From Hyaloscypha bicolor E (Eukaryota; Ascomycota; Leotiomycetes; Helotiales; Hyaloscyphaceae): a stretch of DNA of 64,000 bases. Below are positions 45,483 through 58,177 of this stretch, piece by piece; the first letter of the stretch is position 1; each line of letters opens with the position of its first letter. Where the stretch lies: contig NW_020194685.1 in the NCBI RefSeq assembly GCF_002865645.1, positions 2,257,363 to 2,321,362 of the forward strand. Direction: 5' to 3'. The position numbers and the translations under genes are program-made. The notes under the pieces were generated by a model that worked only from the letters and a program-made list of their open reading frames with translations, was not told where the DNA came from and did no database searches.

Positions 45483-48225
45483 ATGTCGTTTGGCTTCTCA
45501 GTCAGGGACAGCATCTTACTCATCGACGTCGCCCGTACCCAGTACAATAACTGCATCGCCGCTGGTGCTGAATATCACGACCTTGCCCGAGACGTCAAGA
45601 CACTTCACAGTGTCCTCGAACTTCTTCACGATGAATCCTTAAAGGCTTCGTCCCCCCTCTTGCGTGGAGATCGAGCGTTCGCAACCCAGCTAGCCCCAGC
45701 TATCAATGGCTGCGAGAATATCCTTGAGGATCTACAAACTCTCCTGGCGAAATATGAAGGCTTATCTGGCAACAAGCCTGTCAATCCAACAAGCAAATTA
45801 TGGCACAAAATACGCTTCGGCTCGAAGATACAAGCACTAGGAGAAGTCAGGGGCAAGATTACCTTCTACACGACCACAATCGCCGTGTTGTTGGACACCA
45901 TGCAGCTCCGAGCCACGGGAAGGCTGGAAGACAAACTCGATGCAACGAGCACGGCTATGATAGATGGCTTCCAAAGCATCAAATTAGCAATGGTTGAGGA
46001 AGCTTTGAAGGCGAAGTCTGGGTCCCGGTGTCAATCCACGGCTTCCCTCCTCTCCATGTCTACGTACAATGGGGATGACAAGGAAGTATAGCGGGAGTTC
46101 CGTCGCCAGCTTATTTCAAAGGGTTTCAAGAGCAACCAGCTTGATAAGCACAGTGATATGCTCCAGGCTTACCTGCTGAAACTAGTTCAGAGTGACGTGT
46201 TGAATGAAATGGGAATGCATCAGTCCGCACCAAAGCAAGATCATGTATTCCCCGCCCCGACGGATATCTCGGAGGATCTTGCCCCTGTCGAGCAGGAGCA
46301 TCATTTTACAAAAGCTCCGCCAATTCAACAGGATTTAACTGTCGATACATCTGCATCTCAGCAAGCTGGATTCGGATCTATCCAACCACGAGATCACGAA
46401 GAGGAAATGCCTCCGACGTCTGCTTCCGCCGAATCTGGCACCTCCACATTTCTCCACACAATTATAAGCCGCGCTGTCTCACAGGGACCGGAAGCGCTCC
46501 CACAAGCCTTTGATCCATATCCCCAGCTTCGTAAAGACCCTTGCTTAGATGTCGCAATCTCTTCAGGGCCATTATCAAGGGATCATGATGGTCCGCAAGC
46601 TATGGTTGCCGCCGCTCGGCAAGAGACCTCCGTCGCTCTCGAGGAGAGCCGGTCTAATTCAGAAATCACGCCTCAACCAGTGTCAAAGTTTTCCACTAAG
46701 AGCATAACGCCCGTCATTGATATTGCCACCCTTTTTACCCCTTTCAAGAAATCCAGTATCATCAGCAGAATCGGGGTGAAGCTTTTGGCCCTGTGCGTTC
46801 GAAAGTATCGTGATACTATTGAGGAAGGACAGGAAGAAGACAAAAGATGGAGGGCGTATCTTTCGTCCCTGTGTTCGACCTCCAGAGGGGAGGAGCTATT
46901 TGGAGAAGTGGCAAAAATGAAGGCACATCTCGCTCCGACAGCTGCGGCCCTCGACAAGATCAACTTTAATCGTGTGCTCGAGGGATGGCCCAAAATCAAA
47001 GTGCTTGAATCACGAAAAGCAGCAATCATTCCAATTTTAGATGAAGGTTTCTTCAGGCTATGTGAGAACCTCGGACGCGCTGAGCGGTACTCGGGGATTG
47101 ACATGGCCAAATTCTGGACTATTGAAATCGAGGAGTTTAAAGGGATTAGGCGACTGATCGACTGCCAATATATAGCTCTTTCCCAGGGACATAGAGCCAA
47201 AGCGCGAATGACAAAGTCCTGGTGGTTAGCAGCCGCATTGGAAGCGACAATGACTGAAGACTTTGCAACCAGCATGTCACAAGGTATAGGTTCTGATTGT
47301 ATAAGTGGTCACCTGTACAATCTAGTACTGACAACACTTAGATTCATATACGGAATCGAGAGAGGAACGATTAATGGTAGTAGGGTGTTTTCCAGCGCTC
47401 CTTCTCACTTGTTCTCAGTGTGCGAAGCCTCATATTGAATTCAACATTCATTACAACTGCGACAAATGTTTTAATGGAAGCTGGAACATATGCCTGGAAT
47501 GCTATAGAGCGGGCAAAGGCTGTCCCAACTGGTTTGGATTTGGTTCCACTGCTTGGGCTAGGTGGGAGAGGCTTAAGTCTTCTGGATACTTATCTGCGGG
47601 AGCTGAGCAACCGCATACACTGATTGCCAGTCGCTTTGCAGATCTGGCATCCACATCGAGCATACCACTGTTACGTTTGGAAACAGGAATGTTTTGCTCC
47701 AACTGCCTGAAATGCGCTAATGATTGCTATTTTCAATGCGATCTCTGCAACAATGGCGACTGGGGTTTCTGCTATGACTGTGTCAACCAAGGAAGATGCT
47801 GCACCCATCCTCTTATCCCCTGGGCGTACACATCATACGAGCTTAAGACCTCACCAACGCCTGGCCCGCGGACACGATTATCACCTTCAGCCTTAACCGG
47901 CCAGGGAGCCGTCTCTCGTGATCCCTTCGAGCCACTCACTTGGACGGTCGCATGCGATATCTGTCTTGGATCCATTCAGCCATTTGCTCCCCGGTTCCAT
48001 TGTTCATGGTGTGCCTCTTCGTCTGATGACTGCGACATTTGTTACAGTTGCTATAGCGAGCTTGAGCGTAGGGGGCGCATCGCTCCAGAAAACGGACAGA
48101 AAGGGTGGCGGCGGAGGAGCCCTACGTCTCAGATTATGGCGATATTCTCGATACATGCCTCAACAGCGTTCGAGTCGGACCATCTGTCCGATGACCAGTG
48201 CCGGAAGCAAGAATTTGTTGTCTGA
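45483..48225 (+). CDS. NLR-like helical N-terminus plus ZZ-like zinc fingers, with in-frame TAG
   Basis: Two exons (45483-47283, 47342-48225; intron GTATAG, branch TACTGAC, acceptor CTTAG) form a frame of 894 codons broken once by TAG at 46,089-46,091. The N-terminus MSFGFSVRDSILLID with a helical bundle resembles the N-terminal domain common on fungal NLR and ankyrin proteins. After the TAG the frame continues REFRRQLISKGF, as expected for the family motif DKEVWREFRREL, so the stop most likely replaced a Trp codon. The C-terminal 280 residues hold three Cys-rich ZZ-like units: TCSQCAKP to CDKC and ICLEC, FCSNCLKC to CDLC and FCYDC, ACDICLG to HCSWC and CDICYSC. No NACHT motif is seen. It may be a recent pseudogene, a two-part gene or a readthrough case. 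Confidence 0.7.
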
Positions 48226-49768
48226 GAATGAAAGTGTGCACCTCAAGGCAAGCACTTGGGGTGATGACAGCCACTGTATCACAGAGCGACAGCTCTAGCT
48301 ATCTTCTGGATCACTTCTGACATATATCAGAGAGTTGTGGATAACCAAATTGGGGAGTCCGTTTCCAATTCGGTAAGATTGTGTTGATTATGATTTCCAC
48401 AATTCTGTCTGATCCCTGAAGTAAGGATGTAATCTTACTGACGGTGTCAAGTCGAGACAGATGCTTCTGTGTTTTCAAATTCGATTCCCCTCTTTGCTTT
48501 AGATTGGGGATTTAAGCTTGTCTCGAGGTGGACCAACAAGCGGCGGGTCAAAATCAGTGCCTATGTCAGTTTGAATAGCCGTCAGGAGGATCTAGATCCT
48601 ACAACCCAGAACTTCTGCGACTGATGAAGGGAGCAGACTTTGAATATGTAATCATATAAAGAAAATATTTCGGCATCTGAGATCTCCACCTTGACTTGAT
48701 GTAAGGCAGAACAGCTCAAAACCGAGCAGCGCTAGCCAAACACTTTCTGGAAATAACTATAAATCATGGAGTAGTGCGAATTCACGTTTTCTAACTACTA
48801 TCAAATGAACAACGGGTCTAGATTGCATACGGCATGGCTAGTTTAGATTCTCCTCGAGGAAGGAAGGAAGGAATTCTGTAATCTGTGATGTTACGAAGTA
48901 CAGATAAGGAATAAGGTTGGCCCGCCCCGCCTTGCGTTTTTATCCGAAATGTGGAGTGGGGATGATAAGGAAAGGAGGGAGGGTTGAAAGCTTGCCTTAT
49001 CTCTCCCGTCCGCGTGTGGGTGAAAATTTTCCGCAAGCTCCATCCATATCTGAGATCTCTAATCGACAAAGGGGAACAGAACACGTCGTTCTCACCAGAA
49101 GGATGGGGATACATAGATAGATAGATAGATAGTATGAAATCAATCATGAGACTTTTATTTTTTTATGCCTATATCAGCAGAATGCAGTGACAGACCGTGT
49201 CGCGCCGTGCAGACCCAGCGCAGAGATCCTGATGCATGCATGCGTGAAAAGCCCTCCAGTATTCCATTCCATTCCTCCCCATCCATATCCTTCCATTCAA
49301 TTCATTGCAGTTCCGTATCTACTCCCACACTCCATTCCATATTCATCCGGAGAACCGAATCCCTGTCCCCTGGTAGTCATCCAGTCGCCATCTCCAGAGC
49401 ACATGTCTAGATAACAGGTCGAAGGAGAAAGAGGAAAAGCAGACTCCGAAAAAGTTGTTGTTTGTTGTTGTAATTAATCTGACATTATAGAAACGTTTCG
49501 CGCTGGTCATCGATCGAAAGAAGCGCTATTTTTTTGGTGAGGAAAATGAAACATGCAATAGCTAGGCGTGATGGTACAGCTCCACGGTTGAGACTGAAGA
49601 TCCCGACCTGGAGGGAGTTAGTGACACGTCACGAGCGTCTGGAACTGAATGTAGAGACGTACCAGGAGAAAAAGAGTTCGTTATGGTGGTATCATCGACG
49701 GAGAAGCAAAGAGGAGAAAACACCGCCGTCCGAGTGATGAATGCCTTGCGCCTGAATTCATGAAATGC
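48226..49768. other. Intergenic, no gene seen
   Basis: Only ORFs of 60-109 codons in overlapping frames. A GATA tetranucleotide run (ATAGATAGATAGATAGATAG) lies at about 49,112-49,131 and a GGAA run near 48,858. Contains the 3' flank of the areB-type gene. Confidence 0.5.
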
Positions 49769-51471
49769 CTATGTGGTTGATTGAGGAGTTGAACACTCAG
49801 AATCGCCGACCATGTCCGCAACGCGCATCTTTTTCGCACGAGGGGCTCCGTCACGCAACTCGCCGAGTTCGCGCTCTACGTCGTCGAGGCGGCGCTTGAG
49901 CTGGTTCTCGCGGCGTTGCGACTCCTCGAGACGTCTCATCAGATCTTGCTCCGAGTCTCGACGCATCTCTTCGCCTCTCCTAGCGTTTTGCTCGTCTTGC
50001 TCAAGTTGTGTAACCCGGCCACGGAACAGCTCGTTGATGAGGTCGAGTTCGCTGACGCGGGTCTTGAGGGCGGAGTTCTGGGCGATAAGCTGCTCGAAGG
50101 TTGGGGGGACTTCAAGGCTGTGTGCTCCGTTCAAGGGGGAGGCAGAGCGGCCGGGAGATGGTTGACGAAGGTGGAGTTGTGGCAGCGATGGGGAGTGATT
50201 GTAGGGATCATCGAGGGTGCGGCCGTTGAAAGTGGGCATATGAGCATACAACGAGGGCGTCGCAGTACGGGAGATGGGAGAGTTCGAGCCATCAGAGTGA
50301 CCGTTCGCGGATTTTTGGGAGGTTCGTCGATGACCGATGGCTCCGGGGGGTGGAGTTCCTCCTTGCGATCGCGTCTGCTCGAGACCATTGGAGTCGAATA
50401 CACTCTGCGACGACGCGTCAATATCTGCTCCCTTTCAAGGACGTCTGCATAAAACAGAGAACTACTCACCTTCTTCTTGGCTCCCTGTGCAGAACCGGAA
50501 CTCTTAACGCGGTTGCGACTCTTGATAACATCTGTCTTCAGGCTTATCGGCCGAGGTCTGCCGTGGAGTTTGAGGAATAGGCCACAGGCATTGCAGAGCA
50601 CGGAGCCAATCTCGTCTCGTCGCCAGAGGGGAGTCGTCGAGGTAGTGCAGTTTTGGCACGTAGGCTGTGTGGTTTCGCGATCGTTAGCAGCCATTGTTGC
50701 CATGGTTATGGTGTTGGGGAAAAACTGGAGGTTTGCTATCGCAGGAGAGATTGTGCTTATCGGGAAGGGAGTTGGAAAATTTCGCTCGAGAGTGCGCTGC
50801 GTCGGGCGGCCGAAGCGCGCCACCTGTGCAACCCAGATATGATAGGGGCAAATGATGGATGAGATAAAGGGTGGGTGCGACAGAGGTCAAAACACAGAAT
50901 AAAAAATATAGCAATGGGCAGAATACATCCCGAAATCGTGGAAACTGCAAGTACGTACCGGTGAATTGCTCTGGCCTCCTCCCGTGGTGGCAGAGGGTGA
51001 GGATGTCGAGAAGCCCATCGGACTGGGAACGTTGAATGCCCTGTTTGACCAGCATCAGCTTTGAACTCCTCTGCCTGGGTAGCTTGCAACACAGCTCCGA
51101 AACAGCATCCCCAGAAAAACTTGGAAGGTTGCAAGATATGCAAGGCCGAATGTTCCTTGAAAATGTTCCCTTATATTTTAAATCGTGTCAAACGTTCCTT
51201 GACTTGACGGCGGAACCCCTTTTACAGTCCACCGCGACCACAGATGTTCACACCAACCAAGACATTCCCCACGCCTCTTCCATGTTCCAACGTACCTCAA
51301 TTGCGGAGAGTTATTCGTAGACGCGAGGGATGCGAGAGCAGAGAGGCCAGGAAGCTGTGGGAGCGAAGCACTGTGGTGCAACGTCGAGTTTTGTGTCGAG
51401 GTCGAGGAAGGGCGTGAGATGGGATCCATCGTGGGGAGCGACTGCCGTCCTTCTTCGAAGGTATTCGCCAT
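49769..51471 (-). CDS. areB: GATA transcription factor, AreB/ASD-4 type
   Basis: Nuclear DNA-binding protein of the AreB/NreB/ASD-4 group, negative regulators in nitrogen metabolism and development. Four exons (51296-51471, 50959-51040, 50470-50664, 49769-50404) give 362 aa. The N-terminus [20 protein letters not shown] is Ser/Pro-rich. One type IV zinc finger spans about residues 89-113, CQNC-x17-CNAC, with [15 protein letters not shown] and the basic tail [19 protein letters not shown]. The C-terminus carries a long coiled coil from about [19 protein letters not shown] to [15 protein letters not shown], the leucine-zipper-like part that separates AreB from AreA. The protein ends [10 protein letters not shown]. 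The single finger plus coiled coil decides the subfamily. Confidence 0.92.
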
Positions 51472-52984
51472 CTTGAAGGAAGGTAGGTCTCGGGCTAGCT
51501 CTCTTGAGGCAGGATGGATGTGGTCGATGGCCGAAGCCCTGTAGGGAGCAAGTGTGGACGCCGTGGTGACGGTTGGAAGGAGGAGCGCGAGAGAGCGATG
51601 AGGCTACGAGGGGAATTATTATCGCATTCGTCTGGAACGCGTCTAGTACTATGTATCGAAGTAGGAGTTCGAGATGAAGAGGGGAAACAGTAGGCGTATT
51701 ATTTCGTGCTGGATGGACGAGTTGAATTATTGACGTGCAAAAGAAGCAAAGAACTCGAACGCGCTCAAACGAATGACTCGAGGGGATCAGAACGACCGAA
51801 CCGGTATACAGGAAGATGCAGCGAGTGTGGTTGGCAATTATAATGTCGTTGAAAAAGAGTATGATGAAGGTTAGATGGCGAGAAGGTTAGATTGCACTTG
51901 TTGCTGCGAACTACCCCTTATCCGCGCTTCTGATTAGAGATCTATAAAAAGCTAAGCACGCAGCACCTTGCGTCGCGCACAATTCCTCTCTTCTCGAGAT
52001 CCAATGGAATGGGCCGCATTGTCACGGGTGAAGAATGCATTTGAGATGAGTAGCAATCAAATGCGGTAATAAGTGGCCAGTGTATGGCACGGTCAAATGT
52101 GCGCAGGCGCATCGTGGGTGAATGTTTTGTTTCCTTCAATCTACACAATGTTTCTCAAAGATTGATCATATCTAGACCAAGCCCGCCCTTGCGATACACA
52201 AATCGGATAAACTGGGCAATTAAACAGATAGGCCGTGCCTGCACATCTTATATCATGTGCTGCCTGAAGCGTCAGTGTGTGCCGCAAGCAAGTATACGTG
52301 TTGATGTTCATGCGCTGCATCGAAGGATTCTTGTGCAGCGCGCTCTCGTAATGAAAAAGGTCAAGCTCATAAAAGCCTCCGAGGTGGATAACGGACGCGG
52401 CTGCGGATTCGAAGATCCACTCTGGGATCGAGCAGTTGGCGCTGCGGCACAGGTGGATCTGATCGAATCGGCACGCGGCGATTGCTCTGATAAACGATGT
52501 CCCAGCGCCAGGGTAGCAGGGCTGACACTCTTGCGCAAGAGATATGAAGCCACGTCGGTCCAAAAAGTGTGGCGGGAAGCCCCTGGTATCGAGTAAGATT
52601 GTTGGACGAGATTGGGCGGGAAGCGAGAGGAGATACAGGTAGACGTTTGCCATACCTACACAGAACAGTAGTACGAGCAGACGCATGGCCTATGGGGGGG
52701 GGGGGAGGGGAGTACGGATCGAGTTTAGATAGTTAGCACGTCTGGGAAAAGTCAGATCAGAGAGGGAAGCTTCTGCCGATTCTGACTTACTGCGTAGGGT
52801 GGAAAGTTGTCGATCATCAGGACAGGGATTGAAGTTCGTCTCGAAAAAGGGGTAACGCACGTGATCTACATGCCTCAGGACAAGCAGCTGCCAACGCTCG
52901 ACTTAAGCGGGAAGCCGTTCCCAATAATTCTTTTTCGTTCGCGGGAGACATCAAAGAAACGAGCTGCAACTCTGTATCCTGCTC
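51472..52984. other. Intergenic, upstream of areB-type gene
   Basis: Mostly gene-free. A 181-codon minus ORF (52141-52686) begins with a signal-peptide-like hydrophobic stretch but faces a 170-codon plus ORF over the same bases. I do not accept either without further support. A poly-G run lies at about 52,693-52,707. Confidence 0.4.
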
Positions 52985-53941
52985 AAAGGCGGCAAAAATA
53001 GAACCCTCCCCAGAATGTACTTTCTGCAGGGGTGTGGTGTATCGCGGGGAAGCAGATGGCTCTGCCACTTCGAATCCAACATTGAGATGCCTTCTTCAAG
53101 ATCTTTCCACCTGGTAAAGAAGATGGCCTTGGAACCTCCTATCCTCTTGAAGTTGAGACGGAATTCTGTGAAACAATATTCGCACTAGTTCAGGTCGAGG
53201 GATGCTTCTAGCTCCCAACAGATCTGTATGCACAGAAGGACAGTTCCAATCAGAGTATCTGAATATATGCTCGCCCATCGATCATGAGCGCAGATTTCTA
53301 AGCCATGGTCGAATGTGACGTTTTGTCGGCCGTTATCAAGAATATACTTTGCTGACGAACAAGAAGCGACCCCAATGTAACACCAAAAAAATAATATGCT
53401 TTATACATCCATCCACTGTAAGGCTTTATCCTAGGTTTTCTAGTCAGTAGGCCCAGAAGTTCAACGGTGTCCCCTCTGTTTTGACGATGTCTTTTCATGG
53501 CCATATGGAAGACTGCAAGGTTGAAGTTGTAATGGATGGAATCGTGGCCCGACCTTATCTACGCCGAGACAGCAAATTTCTGGGAAGTTGAAATCTCCGT
53601 GCTTGGAACATCTCTGAGTAAATAAATATATTTCGGCGTCCTTGATTGCAGTAATAACAAGCAATGTGATTTAGCAAATCGCGAGCCAACCGTTCCAGGA
53701 ATTTGTATCGTTCGTGTGCCAGGTCTTCGTTCTCCAGGGCCAGGAAGGGTTAGTTTCCAATAATAAAATTATGGGGCCGACAAGTGATAGAGAAGGTGAC
53801 GGTGGAGATAGTGGGGAAGCATTCTGCAATGCGTTGGGTGACCTCTCGTGGAAGGTTGCCAAAACTGGAGGGTTGGAGGGCAGCGATGCCGGACTGAGAA
53901 GATGACTCAAAATGCGAGAGGAGGCGTTTCAGGGGCGACAT
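52985..53941 (-). pseudogene. F-box protein pseudogene
   Basis: Remnant of a fungal F-box gene. The ATG at 53,941 opens MSPLKRLLSHFESSS, followed by the F-box FGNLPREVTQRIAECFPTIS and ITCRPHNFIIGN. After an in-frame TAA the same frame continues HERYKFLERLARDL and NHIACYYCNQ. Further family segments appear in shifting frames: MAMKRHRQNRGDTVELLGLL with TRKPRI, GSLLVRQQSIF, FTRWKDLEEG, DSKWQSHLLP and SGEGSIFAAFEQD near 53,010. At least four stops and several frame changes disable it. F-box families are large in these fungi and losses are common. It lies divergently from KRR1, about 265 bp away. Confidence 0.75.
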
Positions 53942-54206
53942 ATTTTCGATATCCGTTTGGAGGGTTTCTGCTACGATTGTCAGAGTCAGAAGGTGTTTGG
54001 GATTTAGAGAATTAACATGTAAATATTTAAGAATCGACTGCAAGTTTGAGTTAGTACTGAGTGGACGTGTTGCACGTGATTAGTAAGCGGCGCCTGATTG
54101 GCTGAGTTGCCCCGCAGAAATGTATGGCGGTTGAACCTATCTGGAAATTCTTCCAAACTTTTTTGAACCTCACTCCAAGCTTCTCAACCCCACCACAGAA
54201 CTCAAG

Positions 54207-55287
<1,081 letters not shown>

Positions 55288-56833
55288 CTGTGTATCGATG
55301 TTTGATTGGCATATTGGCGACGGCGTTCCTGGAGATATTAAGCTGGGACGGATATTCAATTTGGCAAATACGTCCTGATACATTGCGTCTGAGAATACCA
55401 GATACATTGTTCCGTAGGCCCCCCGGACAACTAGGATTGTGATATTGCCTGATATGGGCCTGACCTGGGCAACCAATCTGCAGTGCTTGTTTCTTGTCAT
55501 AACCTGATTTTGAATATATCACCAGCACCCGGGATACTCTCATGAGGCCAGCGCTCTACCATCCTTTACCCTTCAGGATCCAGTATTCCTGTCTCCACCA
55601 GTCCTTTGCTGAAACTGTGAGATATGGCATCTGTTTGATGCAGCCGATCTCCCTTATCAGCGTCCCTGATATTGCCTCACCTTAACCGCTCGTTCTATGT
55701 AATTTTATTTCCCCAAACCTCAATGGATGTGGCCTTCTGGCAGTCAGAACATGTTTGCTACCAAGCGGCGGTGATATGGATAAGGCAGCTTCTCAACTGT
55801 TACAACTCCTTTCCCTAATTCCATGTGCTCCAACCTGCGCCAAGAGTAACGACTTGTGGACGGGGGATGCTTGCTTGGGGAATGAATCTGGGCATGGCGG
55901 CTCTCAGAGACCATTGTAACGGCAGCAATATGGTTGCCAAAAGAATTACTATTGAGCTTCTGGCGAAAAGGTGATCTCTGACAATAACTTAAATATTTGC
56001 ATGCGAGAATGGGAGCAAACCGAAAAACAATAGCGGCAAAATGCTCGGGCCAAGGAGACCTCGACTGAGCGGACTGCCCGACTTAATCGAGTTCGTAAGT
56101 GTATTATTAATCTAGTTACAGGTGAAGACGACCCTCAGATTGAGATAGCCTCTACTTTTTATTTACAATACTGGAACTGCAATGAATAAACCCCTTTCTT
56201 TTGTCTCAACTTCTTCCTCGAATGTCATCATTTGAATCTTTCTAAGTGCAGTCTCGAATCAAGACGCAAATCCTCCTTAGGATTGGCTAGCTCTCACAGG
56301 ATACCCCCACTTATGGTCAAGCTATTTCCAAGGCATACCGTCAGTCAAGGCGCGATGCCAAATTTCCCGTTATGGAATGACCAATTTACACTATCAAGCC
56401 ACTCCGGTACGAGAAGCAACTAGCTATTGAGCTAAGCTACGATGTGGCCTGGGCTGCGAGGCATCTATCATAAGAAAAACTCTCTTTCGAAAATATCCTT
56501 GTTTTTTAGGTGCCAAGAGTAAGCTTGCTTGTTTTATTCTGGCCTTCAATACCTCACTTGTTGTCAATAGTCACATGGCAGCTGACGTGTGAACCAGCAC
56601 TCAGATGAAAACAATTACTTTGTTCTGAAGAATTTACTTAAGTTCCAATATTCACACCCTTTTCATCTCAATGGCAGTGAAATTCCCTACCTTGTCAGGT
56701 TCAAAAGTCAGGTGATAGTAATCCTCAGCCTTGTCGTAGTGCCGGCACACTAAAAATTTCTCCCCTATCCAACTCGACTAAATTTCCTCTTTGCGTTAGT
56801 GTCTCGTTCTCATCACAACAACATCGAAACAAA
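55288..56833. other. Intergenic, no gene seen
   Basis: Only one ORF over 60 codons lies wholly inside (63 codons at 56,232). No repeats or RNA genes recognised. Antisense ORFs at the left edge belong to the KRR1 shadow. Confidence 0.55.
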
Positions 56834-57412
56834 ATGGATTTCGTCAAAGAGATCCAAGATATCGTTCGTAATCATCTCAAAGAAAACAATATCATTGTCG
56901 ACGAGATGAAGGAAGCGACTATCAAAGACCTCGCCGAGTGCGCCCTCAGTGCTGTCAAGGACGAGCTGAAAGCAGCCGTCCTGTCCGATCCCTCCATCTC
57001 CTCCCGCCTCGGCCTGTTGCATGCGACAGTCGCTGGCCAGATCGACGCGCTTCAGGCGCACTTTATCAAGACCAAGGACGAGCTGGTAAGCCCTCCTTCG
57101 GTGTCCACTAGCTTATAGTACATTCGGCTCTGACTCTTTCATAGATCGAAGATGCCACCAAGGTCGCCAAGAAGGACCTCACCAAGCACGTCCTGGACAC
57201 GGTTGAGAAGATGGTCCGCGAGTCCGTCAAGATCTCGTTTACGGCATGTGCATGCCTTCCTCCTAGTCCCTACTATGCTATGCTAACCACGAACATATTT
57301 ACAGGCCAAGGACATCGAGGAGATCCGCGAGGAGGTGAAGGAAGAGATCAAGAACGAGATCCGTACGGGTCTGATGGATGAACTTCGTGCGGAGCTGCGC
57401 GAGGAATTTTAA
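56834..57412 (+). CDS. Small alpha-helical coiled-coil protein, 152 aa
   Basis: Three exons (56834-57085, 57145-57243, 57305-57412). I do not recognise the family. The protein is almost wholly amphipathic helix with heptad-like Leu/Ile/Val spacing: MDFVKEIQDIVRNHLKENN, IEDATKVAKKDLTKHVLDT and, in the last exon, AKDIEEIREEVKEEIKNEIR ending in LREEF. It has one cysteine, no signal peptide and no membrane span. The first intron is GT-AG. The second must keep phase 0 to preserve the coiled coil, and the donor that does so with least loss is GCATGT at 57,244, a probable GC-AG intron; an in-frame GTCAAG ten codons earlier is an alternative. The preceding leader (CATCACAACAACATCG) is a typical fungal 5' UTR. 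Confidence 0.75.
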
Positions 57413-58177
57413 GACGACGTCTCCCTCCCACACCGTCCAGCACCATCTTCCTCCGGTGGAAGCAGCAAGAAGCGCGGTCGAAAGTCACGGGGTGCTTGAT
57501 TTCTCGCCACTACATCATACATCACGGTTCTACGGTACGACGTTCACACAGATCGACGGCATACGAGAGCTCGTGTCCTCTCTAATTTCATAATGTCTTT
57601 CATACTGCATAGCGTGGCGTTGGGTGTTTAGATCGGTGGATACGAGAGCCCGTGTTCTCTCTTGATAGTTCTGGGTTCGCTGGGGACGTCATGGCACCAT
57701 GGGGAGCTCGTTTTCTCTGATAGCACTACGTCACTACGGTCATTGAAATGAAAAGGTCTTCTACGGAAGCTACAAGTCATGAACGTTCTTTCCACTTCTG
57801 ATCTCCGTGCCCTAAGCCCCTATCCCAGAAGCTCTAGAACGTTGCCCCCGAGATAAATGCACCCTCACGTTTCGTATACTCGAAATCCACTCTCTTCAAA
57901 TGTCCCCTAGTCTTTCGTACCTTCCAAGTCTGCTCTCTTCAAATGCCTCCGAAAGTCTGGAGCATTTTACCATCTCACAGTATCACGCCTTGTACGTGTT
58001 TTTAAAAGAAATATTCATTCGGATTTAGGGTATCTCTCTATCAACGCCATTTTGTGCCCTCCTCCACGGATGAAAGAGCGGAAATTGTGTAAAACGCCGC
58101 ATAAACCCAACGCCAAAAGCACAATCAAGTGGTCACACGAAATACAGGCCTCATTGTTCCAAACCACCCTGGCACCT
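57413..58177. other. Intergenic with short direct repeats
   Basis: Two short repeats are visible. ATACGAGAGCTCGTGTCCTC at about 57,561 recurs with two changes about 77 bp later. CTCTCTTCAAATG recurs at about 57,890 and 57,932. No gene seen; the end is the 3' flank of the next gene. Confidence 0.5.

Noticed and set aside
46060..46112. Short intron that would remove the TAG in the ZZ-finger gene
   Set aside because: Candidate donors (GTACAA, GTATAG) with acceptor GCCAG give 46 or 24 bp, one out of frame and one too short, and both would delete conserved residues.
47360..47438. Frameshift in the ZZ-finger gene
   Set aside because: A 58-bp intron (47284-47341) with GTATAG, TACTGAC and CTTAG restores the frame fully.
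52141..52686. 181-codon minus ORF with a signal-peptide-like start, possible secreted protein
   Set aside because: A 170-codon ORF covers the same bases on the other strand, and there is no family match or clear gene context. Left as possible only.
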